Below are positions 1 through 5,176 of a stretch of DNA of 21,033 nt, in pieces. The stretch comes from Desulfuromonadaceae bacterium UBA5613 (GTDB lineage Bacteria; Desulfobacterota; Desulfuromonadia; Desulfuromonadales; UBA2197). The stretch spans positions 1 to 21,033 of the forward strand of contig DIKR01000053.1 of the NCBI GenBank assembly GCA_002424625.1. Reading direction: 5' to 3'. Within the stretch, counting starts at the first letter, position 1. The number at the start of each line of letters is the position of its first letter. Below the pieces are notes generated by a model that saw nothing but the letters and a program-made list of their open reading frames with translations, was not told the origin of the DNA and made no database searches. A program made the translations under genes and the position numbers.

Positions 1-155
1 TTGCTGGTTTCCCGCAAATTATGTCCCCGGCCGATAATCTCGCCGCCCTTAACGACAACAGCCCCGACAGGAACCTCACCCAGCCTTGCGGCGGTTGAGG
101 CCTCCACCAGGGCCTCCTGCATATAGACCCTGTCTTGCATGTCATCAAGATCCAT
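1..155 (-). CDS. tadA: tRNA-specific adenosine deaminase TadA (N-terminal part, cut by window edge)
   Basis: The reverse strand encodes about 51 residues running off the left edge. The stretch MQEALVEASTAARLGEVPVG, followed by a V-V-V-x-G-G-E-I-I-G-R-G-H-N motif, matches the start of the TadA/CMP-dCMP deaminase fold (E. coli has A-x-x-x-E-V-P-V-G-A-V-L-V). The zinc-binding H-A-E and P-C-x-x-C motifs would lie outside the window. TadA converts A34 of tRNA-Arg(ACG) to inosine in the cytoplasm. I chose the ATG at 153-155; in-frame ATGs at 138-140 and 120-122 are alternatives. The gene lies about 20 bp downstream of tRNA-Arg(ACG), on the same strand, so enzyme and substrate are probably co-transcribed. 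Confidence 0.9.
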   Translation of the reverse strand, partial: MDLDDMQDRVYMQEALVEASTAARLGEVPVGAVVVKGGEIIGRGHNLRETS

Positions 156-174
156 TGGGTCGGTATTTTTTAAA

Positions 175-251
<77 letters not shown>

Positions 252-332
252 GTATTCAAGAGGTGCAGTTATCGCCGATTTGGTTTTGTTTGTCAACTTT
301 TTTTACCGTATCGGCACATTTTTTTAGCATAA

Positions 333-428
<96 letters not shown>

Positions 429-439
429 GTTTTGTTATT

Positions 440-467
440 CTATTATGCTCTTGCTGACCTGTCGCAA
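440..467 (-). promoter_or_regulatory. Candidate promoter for the tRNA-Ser/tRNA-Arg/tadA unit
   Basis: On the reverse strand a TTGCGA box (462-467) is separated by 16 bp from a TAATAG box (440-445). That would start transcription near 433, a few bases ahead of the mature tRNA-Ser 5' end at 428. The placement fits a tRNA promoter; the boxes are only partial matches to sigma-70 consensus. The -35 overlaps a 6-bp dyad, CTGTCG-caaa-CGACAG (459-474). Confidence 0.35.
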
Positions 468-494
468 ACGACAGACTTTCAAATTCAGTATATA

Positions 495-520
495 TGGCGG
501 AGGAGGTAGGATTCGAACCC
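495..520 (-). other. 3' fragment of a tRNA gene (probably tRNA-Ser), likely attachment-site scar
   Basis: On the reverse strand the T loop TTCGAAT, the T-stem half CCTAC, the acceptor half CTCCTCC, a discriminator G and CCA appear in the order of a tRNA 3' end. No matching 5' half (GGAGGAG) precedes it, and only three of five T-stem positions can pair, so the intact gene stops at about 26 nt. The sequence differs from the neighbouring tRNA-Ser(GCT), so it is not a simple local duplication. A discriminator G and CTCCTCC acceptor suit another serine isoacceptor. Such 3' fragments are what integrases of islands, phages and ICEs leave at att sites; that reading is inference. Confidence 0.65.
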
Positions 521-550
521 TTATATAAGGGCCAGGGTGATCCTGCCTCC
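502..550. repeat. Imperfect inverted repeat built on the tRNA fragment, with a 14-bp palindrome at its centre
   Basis: On the plus strand GGAGG-T-AGGAT at 502-512 pairs with ATCCT-G-CCTCC at 540-550 (one T-G wobble), and ACCC at 517-520 pairs with GGGT at 535-538. Within it CCCTTATATAAGGG (518-531) is a perfect palindrome. One arm is the tRNA 3' end itself and the other is a degraded inverted copy. It could be a recombinase core site or the result of an inverted integration. Confidence 0.55.
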
Positions 551-591
551 AACCGTGTGTATGCAAACGATCAGCGAGACCAAACAGATTT

Positions 592-609
592 GTTTGCTAG
601 ACCGCAAAC
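592..609. repeat. Short inverted repeat GTTTGC-n6-GCAAAC
   Basis: GTTTGC (592-597) and GCAAAC (604-609) are exact inverses with a 6-nt spacer. The heptamer GCAAACG also occurs at 464-470, 563-569 and 604-610, flanking the tRNA fragment on both sides. No function can be assigned; integrase arm-type sites are one possibility. Confidence 0.3.
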
Positions 610-694
610 GGAACTCTGTCAGCGCCGGCAATGGTAATAAATCAAACTACCAATGTCAATGCGTTTTTAAGGGGCAGCCTTAGTAAATATCGGC

Positions 695-730
695 TTTTTG
701 TAAGGCGCACTAAACTGCGCCTTACAAAAA
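695..730. repeat. Perfect 15-bp inverted repeat hairpin
   Basis: TTTTTGTAAGGCGCA (695-709) is followed by loop CTAAAC and its exact reverse complement (716-730). The T run lies 5' of the stem and the A run 3' on either strand, the opposite of an intrinsic terminator. A repeated extragenic palindrome, a protein-binding site or a remnant of a palindromic mobile element are better readings. The stretch 551-828 holds no gene that I can support besides this. Confidence 0.7.
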
Positions 731-788
731 TTCTTTCTATCTCCCGAGCCGCGACAGATTATGCGTAGCGGCGCCAACTTCAGGAGTG

Positions 789-800
789 GTAGAATTCTAC
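789..800. promoter_or_regulatory. Candidate operator: 12-bp palindrome upstream of the CcdA-like gene
   Basis: GTAGAATTCTAC is a perfect palindrome ending 16 bp before the ribosome binding site at 817-823. It contains a TAGAAT box resembling a -10 element. Antitoxins commonly repress their own promoter through such palindromes, but here the antitoxin's DNA-binding part is not clearly recognisable, so the role is inferred from position only. Confidence 0.3.
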
Positions 801-828
801 GGTAGGTCTGCATCAGAAGGAGGCAGTG

Positions 829-1059
829 ATGGCAAATTTGAAGGATGAGAGAACTGCTGGCCTTGAGAAAGTGGCTGACCTTAAAACCATTCAGGCGATG
901 AAAGAAGTCAAGGCGGGCCACTCTGAGCCGATTGATGATCTGCTTGAAATGATCGAAGAGGATAAAATCTGGCTTGAGGAGAACAAAGACGCCATCGATG
1001 GCTACAATGGGCGCCTGAGAAAAAATGGTGTTTTCGGGGATCGCAAAAGAAGATTTTGA
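829..1059 (+). CDS. Orphan CcdA-like antitoxin (76 aa)
   Basis: The C-terminal half, with D-K-I-W-L-E-E-N-K-D-A-I-D-G-Y-N followed by R-K-N-G-V-F-G-D and a terminal R-R-F, follows the pattern of the toxin-binding tail of CcdA antitoxins (W-x-E-E-N-x-x-A-I-x-x-Y-N-x-x-(I/V)-E-x-x-G-x-F-x-D). The N-terminal 40 residues are not a clear ribbon-helix-helix. The start is the ATG at 829 because AAGGAGG sits 5 bp upstream; a GTG at 826 is in frame but too close. In a CcdAB pair the product would neutralise a gyrase poison, yet no ccdB-like gene follows: the next 490 bp hold no convincing ORF. It may be a solitary antidote against a toxin elsewhere or a relic of a lost pair. Confidence 0.6.
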   Translation: MANLKDERTAGLEKVADLKTIQAMKEVKAGHSEPIDDLLEMIEEDKIWLEENKDAIDGYNGRLRKNGVFGDRKRRF

Positions 1060-1551
1060 TAGCTTAGCATTGATCAGTGCTTATTGTTGCCCAAACAAAG
1101 CACCTATTCTCACATCAAAACCGCCACCCATTCTTGAGCCAAAACCACCCCCCAGTAACCAACGAAAACTATCCACCCTTTGTGGTCCTGGAACCCGCCT
1201 TATAAATCCTTAGATAATCTAGGACTGAATTTGGGACATAATATAGGACGGGCCGACCTGTAGAAAGCTGGTTGGGCCAATTCGTGTTCTGCTACTCGTC
1301 ACATATAGGAAAGCCCGCCTAGTTCTCCAAGCGGGCTTTTCACGTTCTGGAAATGGTGAGTTATCGGAAATACGGGGAGCGTCCCTCCATCTACTGGTAA
1401 TCGTGGTTATTGGGACAGACCTTTTGCCCGTCTCAAGGGCTCATGATAACCGGCGGTGACGAGAAGGTTCGAGCACCACCACAATTTTAGATTTTGTTTT
1501 TCATTTTTGCACAGCCGTATTTTCCGTCCGGTTGATTTGTTTCATACTATT
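1060..1551. other. Intergenic stretch without a supported gene
   Basis: Holds weak dyads near 1080-1106 (GTGCTT/AAGCAC) and near 1207-1224 (TCCT-AGAT/ATCT-AGGA), the terminator-like repeat at 1310-1340 and, at 1446-1461, a 16-bp string that recurs with one mismatch at 4565-4580. No coding sequence with a plausible start and ribosome binding site was found on either strand. Confidence 0.5.
1310..1340 (+). terminator. Intrinsic terminator, copy 1 of a repeated hairpin family
   Basis: AAAGCCCGC (1310-1318) and GCGGGCTTT (1331-1339) form a 9-bp stem with a 12-nt loop and end in TTTT. The flanking A and T runs allow termination from both sides, which suits its position between the plus-strand antitoxin gene and the minus-strand HEPN gene. 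The downstream tail, about 1337-1369, resembles the tails near 2394 and 4793. Confidence 0.7.
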
Positions 1552-2061
1552 TTACCAATTTACTAAATTAAATTTCATATACATGCTTTCAATAGCATTA
1601 GCGACAGATTCTAAGGGAAAAATGATATTCTTGCCTTCAACAGATGCCTGATAGTCTAAGAATTGTTGGGGGACGTATTTTCCGGCCTTACTGCTAAGCT
1701 CTTGTTGTTTAGGCCGGGCAATAGTTCCCCAGGTTAAAGTTTCAAAGTTCCAAATTTTCCAATAATATTCGTAACTATGAGTAACTCTGTTTCTTATTAA
1801 CCGCAAAGCGTTCATTATTTTGCCATTCTCACCTTGGCTAGAGCACCATTGGAAAATGTTTTGACCCGTCTTTGCGTCTATTAGTTTTTCAAAATCTTCA
1901 CTTAGGGCAAATAACCAAAATAGAGATTCACATCCGCTACGTACAATCTTGGCTTCGGTTTCAGCAGTTGGTGATGAAGCATGTTCTTGTTCAGCAGTCT
2001 TTAATCTTTTTATCGCAAAGTGAAGGCCGCTTCTTGCTAATACAATCCCTGGACGGACCAT
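1552..2061 (-). CDS. HEPN-domain protein (169 aa)
   Basis: A helical 169-residue protein with RNRVTH at residues 90-95, the R-N-x3-H form of the HEPN catalytic motif (R-x4-6-H), placed on a predicted helix after I-M-N-A-L-R-L-I. HEPN proteins are often RNases in toxin-antitoxin, abortive-infection or CRISPR-associated systems. No MNT nucleotidyltransferase partner lies next to it, so it could be a solitary effector or a non-catalytic scaffold. The ATG at 2059-2061 is preceded by AAGGA about 8 bp upstream. No neighbour shares its strand within 500 bp. The HEPN assignment rests on one motif plus overall helicity. Confidence 0.55.
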   Translation of the reverse strand: MVRPGIVLARSGLHFAIKRLKTAEQEHASSPTAETEAKIVRSGCESLFWLFALSEDFEKLIDAKTGQNIFQWCSSQGENGKIMNALRLIRNRVTHSYEYYWKIWNFETLTWGTIARPKQQELSSKAGKYVPQQFLDYQASVEGKNIIFPLESVANAIESMYMKFNLVNW

Positions 2062-2571
2062 AGCATTTTCCTTATGCTTAACTAGGTATATGCAATCTGT
2101 TTAAACTGACAAATCCATCAGGAAACAGCAATGCCCACGCCTCCGTCCACCGGATTATCGCCAATTCGGAAGCTATTTGGGATTGGCATCGGTTTGGCTT
2201 GCTCCAAGTACGCATCCTCCATGAATCCGTCAATAATACAATGAAACAAACGTATCCAACTTGAGCAGCGAAGGTCAAGAACAAGATGTCTAAAAAGTTG
2301 TTTCAGGTCCTAAGGCGACTGTAAAGATGGGGAAATGGAGGATTGCAAAAATTTCTGACAAATCAGAAAACCCCGCCAGGTACGCCAGGCGGGGTTTCGT
2401 GCTTTTAATGTCGTGATTAGTAAGAAAATGTATCGTCATTGCTTAGGTCTGGTTATCTGTTTCTAAACTTTTCGAGATAATTGTAATTATATACACAAAG
2501 TTTTTACAGGCTCTAGTATATAGTCGTAGCGTACTAATAGAAATAATAGAGATGATCAAGTTCCAGATCTA
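2062..2571. other. Intergenic stretch: possible gene relic and a terminator
   Basis: On the reverse strand, 2118-2309 is one open frame whose last 34 codons (ATG at 2220-2222) read as a soluble C-terminal tail ending G-G-V-G-I-A-V-S before TGA. It has no ribosome binding site and is closed upstream by TAG at 2310-2312, so it looks like the stub of a decayed gene, if coding at all. Next comes the hairpin at 2368-2397, then AT-rich DNA with nothing recognised. Confidence 0.35.
2368..2397 (+). terminator. Intrinsic terminator-like hairpin, copy 2 of the repeated family
   Basis: AAACCCCGCC (2368-2377) pairs with GGCGGGGTTT (2388-2397), 10 bp with a 10-nt loop. The A and T runs make it usable from both directions. 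The surrounding 33 bp (2350-2382) match 4750-4784 at about 29 of 35 aligned positions, so it is a member of a dispersed family. It sits downstream of the minus-strand AT-rich gene ending at 2572. Confidence 0.7.
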
Positions 2572-3528
2572 TCATTCACTGCTAGGCATAGATACTCCAG
2601 AATCTTGCAAGAATTCGGTTAAAAACGTAAAATGTGCATTAAACACCGCCAAAGACGCATCATCTTCAGAATGTCTAAGAGAAGTTACAACTTCACCTAT
2701 CTTATATATACCTCCAGCAACATTCCAAGAATAACAAGTCCCATTATTTACATCATATTTAACAATGTCTTTTATAATTTGGGGCCTGAATTTCAAAAAC
2801 ACCTCTAAACTGGATTTATTATTGATTTTACCAATAATATTGTTCATATTGAAATCAAACAATTCATTTTTTAATTTATTTCCCAAGAAATCACGTATGA
2901 TAAAAAATTTATCATCAGACCATTCGCCCCCGGTAAATGACAACCTGGATACAAACATGAAAATATAATCAAAGAATGATTCTTCACTAATTGACTTGGA
3001 GGTTTTAGAGTTTATGCCAACATAGATACTATACGTTTCATAAATATCTTTTATATAATCAAACATTGCACAGGACGTTTCAATGTAATCTTTTAAAAGT
3101 GTTTCATATGCATAATTAGCATAATGATAAAGGCTGTCTTCAATTCCATTCAAAAACCTTTTATGTGTTTTTACGTATGGAAAAACTGTTATTTCATTGT
3201 CACCAACAGTTGACTTTAACAACAACGTACCTTCAGGAGTTACATACCATCTTCCTTTCAGATTATAACGAAGAGTCTCTCCGAAGTATGATCCAAACAT
3301 ATCGATAAGATTTTTAGGCACTTCACTTTCCTGATCAATAAAAGCATTCTCAATATATTGATCTACATATTTTAGAGAATTGATTGTATGGTCTAGCTTG
3401 TAATCCAAAACGTCTTCAAAAAAAGCAATACAGTTTTTTGACAAATTTATTATCTTGGCCAAATTTTCATTCAATAATAATGTCGCTGAATCTGCTTCGA
3501 ACTGGTAAAGATCGACACTTTTACTCAT
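2572..3528 (-). CDS. Hypothetical protein, AT-rich gene (318 aa)
   Basis: A soluble 318-residue protein from very AT-rich DNA, with no signal peptide or membrane segment. Residues around 78-95 read S-Y-F-G-E-T-L-R-Y-N-L-K-G-R-W, and further on F-P-Y-V-K-T-H-K-R-F-L-N-G-I-E-D-S-L. The order G-x-Y/F-x-G-E ... W ... P-x-x-K-x-x-K-R-x-x-N-G-x-E-D-S is reminiscent of DUF3806/DUF6278-like proteins, which have no firm function; I hold this weakly. The ATG at 3526-3528 follows a GGGAGG site about 8 bp upstream. It lies 84 bp downstream of another AT-rich gene on the same strand and probably shares its transcript. Base composition unlike the right half of the window points to separate transfer. Confidence 0.75.
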   Translation of the reverse strand: MSKSVDLYQFEADSATLLLNENLAKIINLSKNCIAFFEDVLDYKLDHTINSLKYVDQYIENAFIDQESEVPKNLIDMFGSYFGETLRYNLKGRWYVTPEGTLLLKSTVGDNEITVFPYVKTHKRFLNGIEDSLYHYANYAYETLLKDYIETSCAMFDYIKDIYETYSIYVGINSKTSKSISEESFFDYIFMFVSRLSFTGGEWSDDKFFIIRDFLGNKLKNELFDFNMNNIIGKINNKSSLEVFLKFRPQIIKDIVKYDVNNGTCYSWNVAGGIYKIGEVVTSLRHSEDDASLAVFNAHFTFLTEFLQDSGVSMPSSE

Positions 3529-3612
3529 ATTCTTTTCCTCCCTCTAATTCTAATTTGATACTTTTTCTCTTTTACTTGTCACCTCAAGTAATTCAATCAT
3601 ATATGCCTTTAA

Positions 3613-4095
3613 TTATAGAACTGAAAAATCTTCATAAAACTTTATCATTTTTGCAACTTTATCAGAATATACATTCATGATTTCTATGAAATTTTCATAA
3701 TTATAGATCGAAGAAGTCCTATACTCGATCCCCTCACACAATATCAATGGGGATAAATAAATATAGTAATTATTGGCAGTGTATTGACCATCACCAATTG
3801 TAAAATCGAACGCATAATAAGACGAAGAATCATGACTAATTAAATTAGAATAATATACATGGTCTTTCAGTTCTTCTATTCTCGTTTCATTAAAATACAA
3901 ATCTTCATGCGCTGGATAAACTTCTAACGTTGGTGATTTAAGACTTATTCTAGAATTGTAAATATCCCATTTTCCTCGTTTGATTTTCTTTAACTGATTA
4001 TATTCTATTTCCTTCAATTCTATTCTGTATTTTATTATTAAGTAATTTTTTACTTCTTCATCAGTAACATACGTTTTATCGATTATTGTTTTAAT
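3613..4095 (-). CDS. Hypothetical protein, AT-rich gene with apparent AUU start (160 aa)
   Basis: No family recognised. The protein is soluble, aromatic- and Tyr-rich, with no signal peptide. The only conventional start in the frame is a TTG at 4015-4017, which lacks a ribosome binding site. The frame stays open 26 codons further upstream to an ATT at 4093-4095 that lies exactly 5 nt after a perfect AGGAGG (4101-4106 on the plus strand, read in reverse). The extra residues (K-T-I-I-D-K-T-Y-V-T-D-E-E-V-K-N-Y-L) look coding. AUU starts are rare and, in infC and pcnB, limit expression. It is the first gene of a probable pair with the 318-residue protein downstream. Confidence 0.6.
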   Translation of the reverse strand: MKTIIDKTYVTDEEVKNYLIIKYRIELKEIEYNQLKKIKRGKWDIYNSRISLKSPTLEVYPAHEDLYFNETRIEELKDHVYYSNLISHDSSSYYAFDFTIGDGQYTANNYYIYLSPLILCEGIEYRTSSIYNYENFIEIMNVYSDKVAKMIKFYEDFSVL

Positions 4096-4303
4096 TTTTT
4101 CCTCCTATAAATTATCGCATTTATTATATAACCTTATCTAAATAATAAAGGTAAAACATACAGCGCTTTGACATTGTTGTAATTCCTTAGCTACAAGAAA
4201 ACTTCTTCTAGCGATCTATACCTAGTTTCTGTGTATTAGGTTTAGTGATTTAATCGCTTAGTAATGACAGCTTATCTTTTTGCACATAAGTAATAAATAA
4301 AGT

Positions 4304-4465
4304 CTAAGACCTTGCACCTCCTATGCACTGAAGAAGTAAAAGGAATGCACCAAGAAAAATTGCAAGCCTAACTTGATAATAATAAACCGGTTTCTGTTCA
4401 TATTTTTCCCGGTCGCTATATTTTTCTTTCGTATCTTGATTCGCCTTATAGTCTTTTGGCTCCAT
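4304..4465 (-). CDS. Small single-pass membrane protein (53 aa)
   Basis: A 53-residue protein with a charged Lys/Glu/Tyr-rich N-terminal half (residues 1-30) and one hydrophobic segment, about residues 31-48 (V-R-L-A-I-F-L-G-A-F-L-L-L-L-Q-C), ending C-I-G-G-A-R-S. The start is the ATG at 4463-4465, with GAGGT about 6 bp upstream; a longer upstream reading lacks a ribosome binding site. The basic residue before the segment and short C-terminus fit an N-in, tail-anchored layout. Function unknown; it stands alone about 210 bp upstream of the AT-rich pair. Confidence 0.5.
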   Translation of the reverse strand: MEPKDYKANQDTKEKYSDREKYEQKPVYYYQVRLAIFLGAFLLLLQCIGGARS

Positions 4466-4861
4466 TTTTACCTCGCTTGGTTTTAAGAAACACGTCTTGG
4501 CATTATGTGGCCCAGTAAGCAATCAATCAGATTGCCCCCTTTATGGGCACCAAAGATTTGCTTAATAACCGGCGGCGACGCGAGCTTACGTGACCCACCG
4601 CAGCCATCCTACCCCCTCTTGAAACATCGGCAAGTTAAACATGCTCCAATATTTACTAGAATGGTTGGCATGTCAAAGAGTTTAATGTCCCGAATGTTGG
4701 CCCATATGTTGTTCGACTGATAAGGTAGGGCCTGTCTGAAAATTCTCACAATCTCTGACATATTGGAAAAGCCCCTGCCAGGTAACTGGAGCATTTCGCG
4801 TCTGGCGAGTGGTGATTTATAGGGTTGCCAATCCCCCCCACCATTTTAATGCGATCTAACG
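4466..4861. other. Intergenic stretch with degenerate repeat copies
   Basis: Holds the second copy of the 16-bp string (4565-4580) and a decayed copy of the terminator repeat (4750-4784) with its tail (about 4793-4820). At 4854-4867 the palindrome ATCTAACGTTAGAT overlaps the stop codon of the following minus-strand gene. No supported gene on either strand. Confidence 0.45.
4750..4820 (+). repeat. Degenerate copy (copy 3) of the repeated terminator element
   Basis: 4750-4784 aligns with 2350-2382 at about 29 of 35 positions, including a shared TCTGACA and GCCAGGTA, but the right arm is mutated (CTGGAGCATTT in place of CCAGGCGGGGTTT), so the stem no longer closes fully. The tail TTTCGCGTCTGG and GTGGTGATTTAT resembles the tails after copies 1 and 2. 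A copy that has lost its hairpin argues that the family is mobile or ancestral, not just convergent terminators. Confidence 0.5.
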
Positions 4862-5143
4862 TTAGATATTCCAGCCCAACCTAAGCCGCTCGTTTACACT
4901 CTTATAGGAAACGAGTTGACCCTCCCGAATCATCGCCGCTACACGGGCCTCGACTTTACGCTCGAAACTCTTTCTCGGCTTGCCTCGTGTAACTATCTGG
5001 CAGTTCTTCAAGATGATAGTCGGTAACGCCGAGCGCACACAGGACTGGTTCGGCCGCGACCTGATAGCCTCGATAATCAGCGCTACCAGTTCGGCCGGCT
5101 TCAAGCTGAGTACCTCTCGGATATTGAGTGGACACCCTTTCAA
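4862..5143 (-). CDS. Hypothetical protein coupled to the helicase-nuclease gene (93 aa)
   Basis: No family recognised. It is basic, helical and soluble; residues 60-90 (K-V-E-A-R-V-A-A-M-I-R-E-G-Q-L-V-S-Y-K-S-V-N-E-R-L) could form a winged or helix-turn-helix fold, but that is a guess. The start is a TTG at 5141-5143 without a good site of its own. Just upstream, a perfect GAGGAGG right after the helicase stop serves an ATG at 5167-5169 that opens a 9-codon reading ending in TGA, and that TGA overlaps the TTG (TTGA). Either re-initiation couples the two, or a frameshift separated the original ATG from its body. The gene lies 33 bp after the helicase and is probably its operon partner. Confidence 0.55.
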   Translation of the reverse strand: MKGCPLNIREVLSLKPAELVALIIEAIRSRPNQSCVRSALPTIILKNCQIVTRGKPRKSFERKVEARVAAMIREGQLVSYKSVNERLRLGWNI

Positions 5144-5176
5144 AGCTTGTCCGGCAGACTCAGCTTCATCCTCCTC

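Noticed and set aside
667..921. Minus-strand 84-aa open frame
   Set aside because: It runs through the perfect palindrome and antisense to the CcdA-like gene, lacks a ribosome binding site and has no recognisable family.
1025..1213. Plus-strand 62-aa frame after the antitoxin, considered as a CcdB-type toxin
   Set aside because: Pro/Ser-rich low-complexity translation with no CcdB features; its start lies inside the antitoxin gene in another frame without a ribosome binding site.
2078..2284. Minus-strand 68-aa frame
   Set aside because: The alternative frame 2118-2309 gives a more protein-like tail, and neither has a ribosome binding site; treated as a possible relic only.
4505..4720. Plus-strand 71-aa frame containing I-T-G-G-D
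   Set aside because: No ribosome binding site, overlaps the leader of the small membrane protein gene, and the only support is the short string shared with position 1446.
4854..4867. ATCTAACGTTAGAT read as an integron attC junction (RYYYAAC/GTTRRRY)
   Set aside because: The two motifs are directly adjacent with no intervening attC body, the gene orientations in the region are mixed, and the right half overlaps a coding end; chance palindrome more likely.
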